Positions 1 to 12,880 of a DNA stretch of 64,000 nucleotides are shown in pieces. Position numbers and translations under genes: made by a program. The first letter of the stretch is position 1. Each line of letters begins with the position of its first letter. The stretch is from contig NW_019091358.1 in assembly GCF_001949145.1 (NCBI RefSeq), positions 1,870,240 through 1,934,239 of the forward strand, given 5' to 3'. Source of the stretch: Acanthaster planci (taxonomy: Eukaryota > Echinodermata > Asteroidea > Valvatida > Acanthasteridae). Below the pieces are notes generated by a model. That model was not told the origin of the DNA, ran no database searches, and saw nothing but the letters and a program-made list of their open reading frames with translations.

Positions 1-3000
1 AAGTTTCTTGTAGGATTAAGTAATGCTAAACAGTCTGTTTTAAGAAACTTACGTATTTGAAAAGAAATTTCTAGAAGAGTTGTAGGCTATAAAAGACGAG
101 CCTAGCAGACAAGGACAGGAGAGTGAGACACACACACCAAGAGAGATTCTGGAAGGCAATTCTACCGTACGCGGGCTGTGAGAAGTTGTTGACTTGTTGA
201 TTTCTGCACCATTTCAACCTGTGGTGGCGAGTCGTCTGTGGAGGGACACTTGTAAGAAAAGTTCGTTCAGACCATGGCGCTACTAAACACAGACCAAGTG
301 AAGTGCAGAGCTGAATTTTGTTCCGGAAGAGACAGTTTGTGAACTGAATCCAGTTTGAGTTTGTGGGATCATCAAGTCCCGTAGTTACGACGGTCATCAT
401 GCCCAAGCCCTTTCGTCTCGAGCCTGGTCGTTCTTATTCGACGTGGTCTTTGCCCTCGTTGCAGCTCATTTTTGCGCCGTCAAGGACTGAACTGTTTTTT
501 AGCCCTCTGTGGAATCCAGCATTCTTTGCTGTAGTGGCTACCAAGCTCTCGCCCGTAAGATCTACTGGTTTATATAGGATCTCTTCTTAATTCTTTATCC
601 TTAATGTGAACTAGGTCCAATCAGCATTTTCTTTGTTGTCGTTTTCTTTTACATGCTACGTGTAACATTCTCATTAATCACAACTGTTTATTTCTTCCTT
701 ATATCAGCGTGATCTTGTTTGGTTTCTTTGTTGTGCATCGCAGAATATTCAAGTTTTACAATAATTACTATTCTTAAATAGTTCGGAGTTTTTTGGATCG
801 TAATATGAACCGTTTGCTTTACATGTAATTAACTGTGTACTGTCGAGAGGCAAATGTGTGCCCTGAGCTATGATCTGAGCAAAACAAAGCAAATCATAAA
901 TTTACTAGACAGCAACGGCGGTGGAACGAGTTTCAGAGTAGGGGGGCAGTTGTGAGACCATCAGCTATCAATATGCCCATCCATTATGCCCCACTCCATT
1001 ACATGACCGGCAAAAAGTTGGGGGACGGGCATGCCCCCCCCCCCTGTCGAAAGGTATGTGTGGAGGGAGGGGTATGGCCCCCCTCAACCTCCCCTGTTCC
1101 ACCGCAAGTGGTAGACGGGACGTGTTTGTTTTACTTACAAGCACAAGGTGGTCGGGCGATAACCATATGTGGTTTTTATGATGTCAGAGAATGTTGACGC
1201 ATGTCATAGAAAAAACCTTATCGATCTCATTATTTATGCAATATAACATCTCTGAAGTACAGTTACAACAATAAAGAATCCAACTGAAGAGGAAACTGAT
1301 CATCTTGAAATTCATCCTTTCAACTAATTCCTTGATGATAACATTGTGACTTGGAAATTTCATCAGATAATCTAACAAGTTGTTTTCTATTTGGAAGGAT
1401 CAAAAGTTGTCTGCAATCATCAAGCAACTGCAAAAATCTGAAATATATTGAACAAATATATTCTACGGGTACAGTCCACAGATGTTAATGAATGCAGTTT
1501 GGAAATAATAATTTTCAAAGACGCCACAATAGCAGGGACCATCTTTGGTTGGCCAACCGTACATACGCATGCACCAGTGCTCGCTAATTATGCGTTTGTG
1601 CTATAAGAAAGCAAGGCCTCTGAATGCAAGTATTACTCCAAATCTTTTCAAATACCTCCGAAAGCAACATGCGAACAGTACCTGATTGTTTTGTATTATA
1701 CCACTGGCCCAGGGACATTTGTCGCTGGAGTATGTGTTGTGACCGCTGTTCAATATATATCGCAGTCGCTAATTTCAGTGGAAGGTGTTTTTGCTCACAG
1801 TTGATGAATTTGGAAGGGAGTCACCCCAATTTTAGGGCAAAGGATTTACCTCTGATAAAGTGTTGTTGACTGCCGATTACAAAGTTGATGTCCAACACGG
1901 TACATGTACCAGAATAATACTTTTGTTACCAAACTCTATATCCAGCTGAGGGACGTTGTGCCACCCACACCAACCGATCGGTTGACATGACACTATTGTC
2001 TTGGTGAAATAATTACTGGTAAGGCTGATCAGGGACCATCTGTTGAATATTTTAATACGTGACGTACCAAGAAGCCAACAGAGTGCTAATTTTTTAAAAT
2101 ACAGACATTTAAAAGAAATCAAATCGCTAAAGGCTATGGTCCAGGTTCCTGGATATACAACTGTACATGTCGATGTGGGGGCTAGAAATAATCAGGGACG
2201 CCACCAAAATCAATTGTCTGATCCTGGATACTTTGCCGACTAATGAAAAAAAAAATAAAAAAAACTTTATTAGGTGATACTAGTCTTGATCAAACGGAAA
2301 CAAATTTGCGAAAAGGCTGATGTATACTAACCTCTGTCACAATTATGGCACCTAGTGTTAGTACTTGCACACTGCAGCTGTTGTCCTGAACTTTCATAAT
2401 GGTGGATTTGTATTATCAAAACATATAAGATTTAAAGATCACTCACATTCACAATTCCACTTTTTATGTGTGAGTGATCCTAGCTGTGAATTAAAAGAGG
2501 TCAGCCAATGAAAGCGACTTGGAATTGCTTTTACATCGACAATGTTGATCAGATAAGTCAAAGTGATGTCAACACTGGATCGTAGGGTAAAGTTGAACCG
2601 TCCCGATTTGCACCGGAGTAAGGTCCTGATGAATTTCAGGCAGATGGCCGCGGTCATTTGCCGAGAATGACATCTAACTTACTTTACCATCGTTTCTCTG
2701 TTCCTGTGCTATAAAGCCCCCTGTTATGGCCACAATGTCAAGAAACTCTTGGGGAATGAGAGCCGTATTATGACATCAAATCTCCCGATTTTCTGCCCTT
2801 CTCGAGATGAACTCGAAAATGGACGATTTTTTATAAATGCGAACAGAAGCTGCCACGTCAGTCATTATTTGAATTCAAATTTATTGATTTGTTCTTCAAG
2901 ACAAATCTTCAATTTACGTTGCTGACAGATTTCTGCTCGTTAAACAAAGTACACATTAACACAGGATACAGGCATATGTAGACAACAATGAATTAATAAT

Positions 3001-4057
3001 AAATACTGCTTAACAAAAAACTACGGATGTGTAATACATTATAACTTATCCACTGATATTATTCTGATTCGTTTAATGTAGAATCGAAAGATCTTGAATC
3101 AGTTCTCATTCATTTGTCTAATGGCAAATTGCTACGGAGGAGTTTGCAAATCGAGATGTCCTAGGTTTAATTGATTTCCAACGTCTTCCGCTTCTCCGTA
3201 AGTTTAAAATACATGTTGTTGTGATTCAGAGTTGTGATTCGGTCTGTACTAATTCATCTAGATCATTATTGCAGTTAATAATATTACTAGCTTGGTTTAC
3301 AACCCGTCTAAGCTTTTGCTGATCTTGCTCTCTAGCGTTGTTATACAGCATCACACAATCAAAAATAATAGTCCTTTTTTTTAGAACCCTCCGCTGCACA
3401 GGGCCGATTTTTTATTCTTAATGTTCGGACACCGTCATACGTGTATCAATTGAATTCACTGCACAGAGCCTACCTTTTACACCCACTGCACCAAGGTGAT
3501 CGTTTTGAGATCACTTCCGTTATAACCACAAAACTCTGACACCCCCAACACAATGAAACTACTCAGACAGCTGTCTACAGCTTAGAGACACATAAGAGAG
3601 ACCGACCATTGATATAAGACAGGCCCAGGCTTTCCAAGGCTTGCCCAGGCACTTTCTTTGTCAATAATCCCTTATCAGCACGTGGTTTAGATATTTACAT
3701 ACAATCCCCATGGGACTTGGCTGGAGGCAGGCTCTGGAAAAGAATTAAGAAGCTCAGGGGAAGTCCCTATGTTAAAGGTGACTAAACTAGGCTGTTCAGC
3801 ATCTACAGAGGTACAAATTAACAGGGGTTTTTTGCATTTGGCCGAAAAATTTTCTTTAATTACGTAATTAGGAAAAACTGGATCCCGAGTGTATCAAGTC
3901 TGATCTACGCAAGGTTTTCATGATTGATGAATAGAACAGATACACGATTCTTTCATTTAAATGATGTTTCATTTTTCTAAGGTAGTACATCTTTTTGTTG
4001 TATTTTGTAGACGTGGATCTCACTTTTTGTTTCCATGACAATTTATTGTCTATATCT
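1..4057. other. Region without a supported gene
   Basis: No reading frame here has recognisable domains or convincing splice signals. A C/G-homopolymer-rich patch at about 1021-1100 looks like decayed transposon sequence. A short inverted repeat at about 2438-2480 has 11-bp arms (GATCACTCACA and its complement) around an AT-rich loop. The stretch 120-590 is less AT-rich than its surroundings and has a TATATA-like motif near 571, but I could not assign it to any element. Confidence 0.5.
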
Positions 4058-4065
4058 GTCCCTAG

Positions 4066-4807
4066 CAGGGTTGATAAAAATCATGATTTTTTTGAAAAAA
4101 TTAAAAAAATCGGATTTTAAAAATTTAAATCACATTTTTTAATTTAAATTAGATTTTTTTTAATAGAATTTTAATAAGCCAAATAACAGTTGGGCCTAAC
4201 CATCGTGACCATTTGCTTGAAACACCCCGAATTCCCCAACTATTGGTACCATTCACATGTACAACACTCACTAGATGTATACTTTATTTACATCCACAGA
4301 CATACATGTAGATCACATGACATGTGAACTGTTTCTTTGCTATCGCTGATGTGGGTATTCTGACCATAGACAAAATGGTTTTATCTATGGTCTGTAAAGC
4401 GGGGGGGCATTTGCATACGTGTAGAATGTTATATAACAGCTAATGACAGTTGTTTATGTGCAAAAAAAATTAATGGTACAAAGGCAAGAGATTAATTCTG
4501 TGCAGGTATACATAATATAGGAACGTGTCTTGAAATTTAACATAGGCTACAAGAAGTACATGTAAATATGTAAACTGCTTCAGAATATGTCGGCCCCTAA
4601 TGTGTATTGCACATAAAATGATCAATTTGAACTTAATGAGTGCTTTCTTTGAAGTTCCTTCAGTAACTAACTGTTCTTTTTTCTTTGAAAAAAATCAAGA
4701 AATAAAATAGTGATTTGTATTGGTGATTTTTTATATTTTTTTCCATTGATTTAAATCATGATTTAAATCAATGATTTAAATCGACTGATTTAAATCAAAC
4801 GACCCTA
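4066..4807. mobile_element. Nonautonomous hAT-like DNA transposon with 8-bp target duplication
   Basis: The element begins CAGGGTTGATAAAAATCATG and ends with the sequence AATCAAACGACCCTA. It is flanked on both sides by the identical 8-mer GTCCCTAG (4058-4065 and 4808-4815). Both ends are packed with repeats of GATTTAAATCA and A/T runs, and the ends are inverted imperfectly (CAGGGTTG against TAGGGTCG). An 8-bp duplication with CAGGG ends is characteristic of the hAT superfamily. The 742-bp length and lack of any transposase frame make it a MITE-sized, nonautonomous copy. A related end lies at 45607. Confidence 0.75.
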
Positions 4808-4819
4808 GTCCCTAGGTAC

Positions 4820-5890
4820 CTTTAGTGATCCATATTTTCAATATGATCTTTAGCAACGTACACAGACCTGGCAATAGAATCAAAATTTTTCCTTTGTCTG
4901 AAATCAAAGACTATTTCCTTGGTTTTCTTTGCATTCAAGAGTAGGTAGTTTTCATTAAACCAGGACTCAAATGAATTGATAATCATTCTGTAGTCATGTT
5001 CATCTTCATTTTCAACCAACCTAACGATGAGTGTCACCTGAGTAAGTGTACAGACGGGACACTGCAGATGTAATCATTAGTGTACAGTACAAAATGAGTT
5101 GCAGACAGAACACAACTGCAGCCTTGTAAACTTCCGGTGCTAGTAGTGATTTCATTGGAAATGGTGTTGACTTTCACCTTCTGTGTCCGTTGGTGGAGAA
5201 AGTCGTGAATTCATAACACAATGGATGGCAGGGCAGCCCAAGTCGCGAAGTTTCTGAAGAAGTCTATAGGGCTCAATTATATAGAACGCAGAGGGAAAGT
5301 TGACGAAAGTTAGTTAGGGAGGACGTGAATGGTGAAACAGTCAGATTCACCAAGTGCAGGTCTGATGAGGGGCTTACATGCATCTTCCACTGAACAATAT
5401 AACTTGTCTAAAATGTTATTTCCTCTCGTGATGGAATCAATGTACTGATAGAAATGAGGTAGAACACTGTCCAAGTCACACTTGTTGAAATCCCCAAGTA
5501 TGATTATGAGGGTATCTGGCGATCACGCTCCCAGTTCATTCTCTTGATCCCGGATGATCCGGTTCGCAATATCTTTATCGGAGTCTCCCAGGACATATAC
5601 TAGAACAACGTGCACCTGGGAAAATTCTCTGGGCAAGTAGAATGGGCGAATGAGGCAAACATAAGTTCAATATCCTTGGAACAAACATTCAATGTGCTTG
5701 AATGCCAAATTGTTGCACCACTTTCTGTTTATATATAGAGGCACAGTTCATCTATACTTTCTTTTTATTTGTTTCATCCAGAAAACGATCTAGTCTCATG
5801 AAGTGAAAACCATTGATTTCCAAGTTATTTGAGTGAATGGCTGGTTGAAGCCAACTGTAATACACAGCAGACTGGAATTCCGGTCCTCAT
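4820..5890 (-). pseudogene. LINE (non-LTR retrotransposon) relic: endonuclease plus reverse transcriptase
   Basis: Read on the minus strand with several frameshifts and stops, the sequence shows LINE order. At about 5640-5890 an endonuclease start includes LDRFLDET and a W-C-N-N segment. Next comes RPFYLPREFSQVHVVLVYV (about 5580-5660), then ILGDFNKCDLDSVLPHF (about 5450-5520), the GDFN motif of the endonuclease/exonuclease/phosphatase fold. At about 5050-5210 are reverse-transcriptase pieces: HDFLHQRTQKVKVN, TGSLQGCSCVLS and LYTND. The 71-residue frame at 4822-5037 continues it (NYLLLNAKKTKEIVFDFR). The catalytic Y/F-A-D-D box is not recognisable, so this copy is dead. The layout resembles fish and invertebrate CR1/L2/Rex-type elements, but I could not place the clade. 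Confidence 0.75.
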
Positions 5891-5966
5891 TTCGCTCTTA
5901 GTTTATGTTATTGCTTAGTGATCGTACGTTACTAAGGGTTATGGTCGATAGTGGCCGACGGTACCT

Positions 5967-6002
5967 CATGGCCGAGGTAAGCCCACGCTTACCTCGGCCA
6001 TG
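5967..6002. repeat. Perfect 16-bp-arm hairpin
   Basis: CATGGCCGAGGTAAGC at 5967-5982 is the exact reverse complement of 5987-6002, with a CCAC loop. It stands just outside the LINE relic. It may be a fold-back of a processed or inverted duplicate, or an RNA-level stem. No gene is attached. Confidence 0.8.
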
Positions 6003-6095
6003 GGTTTGTAGCTCTATGCCTCGGCAATGTGAACTGCCCTTATCCCCCGGTATCTCTTCGGCACCCACATGGGGAGATGGGGGGGGGGGAGGCGA

Positions 6096-6175
6096 AGAAG
6101 CAACAATGGGCCCTCCGCCATGTTAAGCAGGGACTAGAAGCAACAATGGGCCCTCCGCCATGTTAAGCAGGGACT
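6096..6175. repeat. Exact 40-bp tandem duplication
   Basis: The 40-bp unit starting AGAAGCAACAATGGGCCCTC occurs at 6096-6135 and again at 6136-6175 without a difference. It follows a G-homopolymer run. Identity of the two copies implies a recent duplication. Confidence 0.85.
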
Positions 6176-9100
6176 GACATCCGTATTTAATACATGTAGT
6201 ATGCTGAGGTATGATTTCACATTGAATTTTGCGATTGTAAACCGAGCAGACCGTAATTACCCAGAGACTGGAAAACGACATTTGTCTACATAGCATGATG
6301 ATTGAGTCTATAGTACAACACGAACATGAGACTCGAAAAAAGCGAAATTTTAACGATGTTTGAAGACACAATCATAGAGCAGAAAAACTGTGTGCAGCCA
6401 GTCGCTACAGTGCAGCGCCCTCATCCAGTAACAATAATGACCAATTCCCTGTTTAGTTTTGCATAAAAGCAGTGTGAGTGATCTTTAAGAAGGCGCATAA
6501 GCGGTCTGCATGATCGCACTTAAAAATACCATTGATACTACAAAATGTATTAACTGCAAATACCAGAGGTTAACCTCTAGCGGTTAACTACTTAATGATA
6601 ATGGATCCTCAGCATGAGCATTTACTTCCACCACAACCACTACTGAGCAAAAACATGATTTTAAATCAATAATAAGCCAGTTTCCCATTCCGTCGCCAAG
6701 TTGATTTTAGCGCCCCCGTGCGAGTAAGTGAACAAAGCCAGAAGGAACAAACTGTCTACAACAACAACAATCACGAGCATCCATTCGCTAAACGTTACGC
6801 AACGTTTTGGTCATGAATTGTTTCCCTGTTAGGTCTTCTGAGCTTGCACACATGAAACGTGAAAAGGGCTTATTCCAACAATTAAGGGATGGGGAATAAA
6901 AAAGCCTGTGGATCGCTGTTGTCACGCATACTTTTCCGAGCCACATCCAATAACCTCACTAAGCGGCAATCTTGTGTACCGGTGACCAAAGGACACACAG
7001 GTTGCAAAAACGGCCAAACGTGCACTCAATGCCGTTTTGCTTTTATGTAGCGAAATCTCCCTCCACACTCAAACGATTCTATCCTTACTAACCAGCACCT
7101 CTGCCGGTGCACCACTGAGTTAATACATGGGGTTGTATTAGGTCGCGGTTGACGAGCCAGTCGCGTTCTGGTTGCGTCTCTTACGACTACATGTACGTCT
7201 TGGACTTTTGATCAAACAATGAAGAGCCACAGCCAGTGTTCGATACTAGTGGATTTTGTAGTCTCACATGGACGCCGCACGGTGTGTTGCCAACATAGCA
7301 GGCATAGCCTGCAACACACACCGTTGAAAATATTTCTTACAGGAGTTTCCTGGAGATATGCCCTACATACGTGTATTATCCACAAAGGACATAGTCATGG
7401 TGTCCACGATAAAGCGAAAAGTGTTACATTTATGTAAAAGTGATATTAAGTCGTTTTAAGCAACATCGCCATTTAATGTCCACAGACACCAGCACTAATC
7501 ACTGATATATCATAAAGTATTTTGTATCGATAACATTTAACCCTGAATTCTACACTACTGGAATATCAACTCGACTTTCGGTTAAGTAATGACTTGCTGT
7601 AGGAGAATGCGTGAAACAAATTTTAGTTCTTGGATCAGCCTTTTAGTTCAGTGCTGGCTTCACCTTTATATGTTTCAAATTCTTGGTAGAACTCCGGATG
7701 CAAGAATATCATGATTCTGTGTTTACAGGAACAGAGGAAATCAATGAATTTCACCGCTCAAAAAAAGGCTAGTGCTGCAATAGATGACTGAATAACAAAA
7801 TGGGTATATCAGACATCTCCTTTCCATCACAAAAGCTGTGCTGGCGTTTAGTGTTCAGCCCTGAGGGATATTAACTCATTTTATGCAACATCCTCATTTA
7901 ATGTCTAAGGGAGTGAACATACGTGAACATACAAATGCAATCATGCACGTCCTGCTAACTATACATGGGCAACAACAAAGATGTGCTAATCAGAGTAAAT
8001 AAGATGATTGTTGGCAGCAGCAATCTTGGTACGTTTCGAGTGATTCAACTGAGACTTCCATTGACAAAAACCTTACCAGGCATCCAAAGGGGAGGGAGTC
8101 GCGTCCACGGCACTTGCAAGGAAGTTTATTGTCCTTCCTCTTGTCTCTTCGTTCCTTTTCCCCTAATGCGTCTATCATTTTTTCCGAGGAAGGCAATTCT
8201 TCTGCCACGCCCACTGGTCAATCAAGCTTCCAACATACAGTGACCCAGTAGACTAAGCTGACCAAGGTTGCATACGTCGCAGACCTTGAAGAAAAAGAAA
8301 ACAGTCTTGCATCCAAAAGAGGTAAACACATATATCAGCTGTTTTGTAGTGAATGCTTTTAGTTTCTCATTCTATTGATATATAAACTGAAAAGGGGTTA
8401 TTTTCGAGAAAAAAAAAACAACTGCATGACTTCTGGAGATTTAAGTAGATATTTTTAGTGTTTGCATACTTTTCGGACGTCAAGATCACGCCATCAAATT
8501 TCTTTTAATACACATCCTGGCGAGCTCTAATTGCCATAAAAACAGGTATGTGAGCCCACCTTGCTCATTGGCTAACATAACAAAACGGTGTTACGATTAT
8601 TTTACCAAGTGCTAAATTTATATAGGTTCTTGTAAAAGGTTGATTTCAACATTGAATCGAACACAACTGCCTTGAAAAACTACTCTGTCAAATACATGTA
8701 ATTGGCATTTGTCAACAAGAGATTTTATAGAGAAATTTCAGTAAATTGTCATCTTTGTACACGTTTTAGGAGGGTGTTCTTGATAACCAGTATAAGTATC
8801 TTAATAAAGAACTCCCAAACTTTTAAAACGTTGTAAAGCCAGACAATTCCACAACCTCTAGTTTGCTTTTGGACAGACTGCCGAAAAGGCGTTCCTTTTG
8901 TTCTGATTTTGGCGACTATTGCATATAGTGCGGAAAAGCCACTCTTTTTGTGAAATGTAAGACACTTAACCCCGGACATGAATACAATCCCCTCGTTTTT
9001 ATTTTTACATCGTATTTAACAATGAGCAATGTCGTGGACCGACTTCGGCTTTGTTAAAATAAATTGGAGTTGAGGACAAAACTTATTACTGTACAATACT

Positions 9101-11282
9101 GTACAATACCCTGCTAATATACGTCAATAAATCCGACGAGGGGTTAGAGTAATTTGGACGAGTCAAAGCATGGCCTGTATCAGAAAATAAGGGTTACAGC
9201 TGCATTTTTCAGCAGTAAACTTAAAAATGAAAATAAAAACTGGGTGTTATTGAGATCCAGAGACACACACTTTAGGTCATAAACTCATTTTATGATAAAA
9301 TAATTAACCCACTGCATAATTTTACACCAAGACAGAAAAATAAGTACTTGACAATAACTCATATCAGAATCAGTTACCATCTTCACATAATGCTCAAAGC
9401 CAATGAAAATAAAATAACAGCCATAATTATTTTACACCCGAAATTGGAAGCCTTAAGTCCAAGCCAGAGGATCAGGGTCACATTTCAATTCTCCAATTCC
9501 ATGGCTCCCAGGTCTCTCTAATGAAGGTAATTTTGAGGAAATAACTCTTATTAATGAGCTTGCCAGACACAATTTGGGCTATCTACGGGGGATGGACCCT
9601 AATTGAAGCTTGACATACAATAAAAAATGTTAAATGCCATCAAAATCCACGATGAAAACGTCGAAACTGGTACAGAGGCGTGGTGTGTATTTCTCCGAAA
9701 CGAACAGGATAAGAAACAGAGACACTTTTGCTCAGCCCTGAACCCCTCTCACTTCACATAAACAACATAACCTCTCTTTACCAGCTGAGGGCGCTTTGCA
9801 ACAAGAAGACACAATTTGTAACCTGCTCTTAAAGAAAGATCTTAGAACAGTGAAAATGTTTTAGCTAAATTATCAACTTTCTGGTGTTAAACTTGCAAGA
9901 CTCGAATCTACATAGTCCAAATATTTTTGTCAAAAAGTGAACGGTCTCTAGATCTGTAGTGAATGACAAAGTAAATATATAGCCCATAACATTTAATATG
10001 TAAATGGCCCAAAAGAAAAACTGGTTTACTCTGACGTTTGTCCTTAAATTACATGTATATGACTGGTTTACAAATATGCATGGATGGTATAAACTGTTTT
10101 TCAAAGTCTTTCGACCACACTAGCACTTGGGGGTTTCAAAGTTGCATATCGAACTGCAACAGGTATGTTTCTGCTGCTTGTTGAATTCTGTGTGTCATTT
10201 TACCTTAAATTTTATCCCATTAGTCCTAACTTAAGACTTAATTTTGAGGCATTCCAAACCCGTCCATCCTCTAAAACATAATTGAACGTACTTTCGTTTT
10301 AATATTTCGCTGTGCAGCGGAAAATTTCCTTCTCCCTTTGTTTTGTAGCTTCACACGAACACAGATTAGTACCTGGATCATGTGCACTTTGCCTTCATTG
10401 CATCGCGTGGCGTCAGTGTGCTTACGTGATTTGACCTGTTTCTGTGCTACGCCACAGTGAAGTTCAGCATCATCCCAAGGTAGGGTATGTTATGTTGAGT
10501 TATCACACGCATCATCAACTTTCAGTTAGACAGTAACTCAGATGGTGAACTCCCGGTAAGGTACCGGTATTGATGGACTCCATTCACTCCTCTATCCCCC
10601 GTAAAGCAAGCTGAATCGTCTAAGAATTCTTCCATTACTCCCCTTCCCCATTAGTCCTTGGGTAGTGAGGTGGCGACAAATGAGAGTTCGACACAGCAAC
10701 TGCGAAGAAAGTTCTCAACCGCCGATAATTACAAATTCTCTTGGTATGTATACATAGAAAGAGAATTACTCTCTCATTGCAAGGGTGGGACCAAGCTGTT
10801 GAGAAGCTGGTTGATATGCAAAGTGTGTGCAGAGAAGCAGGGTCAGGGTGAGGCTACATAAGGCATTGGTATGTGGGAAAGTGTCATTAGTAGTCACTAC
10901 ACCACACTGTTCGCTCTAGTTTTTCCTCAGCTCACATATTCACGTAGTTTCACGCATGTTTTCAAATGGATACCAATTCCGCTGCGAGGTATTCTGAGAT
11001 AACTCTGCCGGACCGTCCCATATTAACCTTAGCCGGTTGTCTGCAATCTTGGACAATAAGCTTGACAAATTTAAGAGAGAGCTTTCTGAAGAATCTTCGG
11101 CCCAGCTTCATCCCACGGTAAAATGGGCCAAACTGACCCCAGCAGCGTTCAAACATAAGAAGGTTACAAACACCAAATCACACACAAGGAAGAGTTCAAA
11201 GACAAGTTTTAAGACTCAATCTCAAGTATGGATGCAGGGAAACTACAGAAAGCTAAAGATCTCCTGAAAGAAGGTATCTCCC
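6176..11282. other. Region without a supported gene
   Basis: AT-rich sequence with frequent stops in all frames and no domain that I recognise. Two similar stretches at about 7440-7500 and 7862-7912 share ATATTAAnTCnTTTTAnGCAACATC followed by CATTTAATGTC, which suggests an old dispersed or terminal repeat. Confidence 0.5.
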
Positions 11283-12330
11283 TCATAGAAAGGCGTCAAA
11301 GACTGGTCTCTGCCTTACACCTCCCTCTCTAATTGCAGCAGTTATCGAAGAGATGCTTACTCTTTCCTCTCCCAGTGCAGCAGTTACAGATTCAGAAGAA
11401 TTAGAAAAGAAGCCATCAATGGTCTCTGGCTTAAAAGTTCCTCCCAAACCACAACATTTGCAGATGAAGAAGTAGGAAAAGAAAACATAACCAGTCTCTG
11501 GGTTGCACCTCTCTCTACTACTGCAGCTGTTTATACAGGGTATCCAAGAAACAACCAAACCCTGAGGACAGGGGTTATTATGCCCAAACCATGAGATATA
11601 ATTATAACGTATAAGCATCTCCGAAAAGTAGAAGCAGTATTCTTTCTAATGATACCTAGATGGTATCCCTCCTGTCATACATGATGACTGAACACAATTG
11701 TCTTGAAAGTGGGGCATCCAAACTCAGTTGTAACTCTTTGGATAAACCAGTGAATGAGGTTGTCCACTGTCATGCTTGTCCTGGATAAGATATCAGGGGC
11801 ACAGATGGCGAAGTAGCAAAAGAAGACAAGACTGGTCTCTGGCTAACACCTCCCTCTCACACCGCAGCAGAGAAACAGAATTGTGACAGTTATAGAAGAG
11901 CTGCTTACTCTTCCCTGTGCAGTAGTTACAGATTCAGAAGTATTAGAAAAGAAGACAGGAATGGTCTCTAGCTTACAAAATCCTCCCTAACCACAACTGT
12001 TACAGATGAAGAAGTAGGGGCTCTCTGGATTACCCCTCTCTCTACTCTTGCAGCTTCTTATACAAATGGAGAAGTAGCAAAAGAAGACAAGACTGGTCTC
12101 TGGCTAACACCTCCCTCTTACACCGCAGCAGAGAGAAACAGGGAGAGATTAGAAGACATGACTCGTCTCTGGCTTACACCTCCCTCTCCAATTGCAGCAG
12201 TTCTAGATTCAAAAGTAGGGAAAGAAGATACTGTATGCTTTATCTCTGGCTTACACCTCCCTCTATCACTGCAACTGTTACATATTGTAGCGTGGGAGGG
12301 CAACAGCAAAAGAGACAAGACTTTAAAACG
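11283..12330. repeat. 72-bp minisatellite field A1
   Basis: Degenerate tandem units of about 72 bp built around GAAGACATGACTGGTCTCTG, CTTACACCTCCCTCTCC and GCAGCAGTTACAGATGGAGA. In one plus-strand frame a unit reads like LTPPSPIAAVTDGEV; in a minus frame it reads like VTAALGEGGVSQRPVMSS. Stops and length changes break both. A higher-order block (TTATAGAAGAG-TGCTTACTCTT, then TTAGAAAAGAAG, then a GCAGCTG-TTATAC end) occurs twice here, at about 11327-11540 and 11880-12075, and a third time at about 17850-18110. A 260-270 bp segment at about 11541-11808 interrupts the first block. Confidence 0.8.
11541..11808. mobile_element. Insertion inside the minisatellite
   Basis: Comparison with the paralogous blocks near 12045 and 18063 shows that GCTGTTTATACAG and ATGGCGAAGTAGCAAAAG should be adjacent. 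Here they are separated by unrelated sequence of about 268 bp. A GGTATCC motif occurs at its left end and again near 11670, but no clear terminal repeats or target duplication could be defined, so the class is unknown. Confidence 0.45.
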
Positions 12331-12880
12331 AGACTTTGCCGGCCATTAACAATCAAGTTTTATTTAGAAAATCACCAAAATTATTAACTGCCTTTTCTAC
12401 AATTATTGGCTGGATTTAGGGCGGTTCATGACAAGTTGTGAAATGCAAACAGGACTTGGTGACTGGTAAAGAAATAAAACAAATTAACCAGAGGCAATTA
12501 AAACCAATCAACTTACATGAAAATCTCTCCAAACCCAGGCATGGCGAGAGCCTTGCCCTCCACAAGATGTTACCATACCGAACCCAACTGCTGGATTCCC
12601 CCAAAAATTCCAAGCACCTAGCTAGGTTTTAACTGGGCCAACACCCAGTGTAGGGAACCCAGACAAAGGAATTATGCAAATCAACAATGCAAGAAACCTA
12701 ACGGGTGAGGGATACTGGGTTTAGGCGTGCCCGCTAGAATTAGTAATAAAAGGATACGTGCAACGAAAGGGGTGGGATGACCGAATAGACTGGTCCACAT
12801 CTTCCTTAGAGGGGCAAAGCTATGGGTAGACTATACCATTGACGTACGGGCCCCCGATTTTACAACAATATGAAGTAAGA
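12331..12880. other. Non-repeat spacer between minisatellite fields
   Basis: About 550 bp unlike the 72-bp unit separate two parts of the array. Reading frames of 63-66 codons on both strands have no recognisable domain. It may be another insertion into one original array, because minisatellite units stand on both sides. Confidence 0.4.

Noticed and set aside
2431-6490. Inverted pair TTAAAGATCACTCACA (about 2431) and TGTGAGTGATCTTTAA (about 6475) as ends of a 4-kb element
   Set aside because: Similarity does not extend beyond about 16 bp, and a match of this size is expected by chance in 64 kb.
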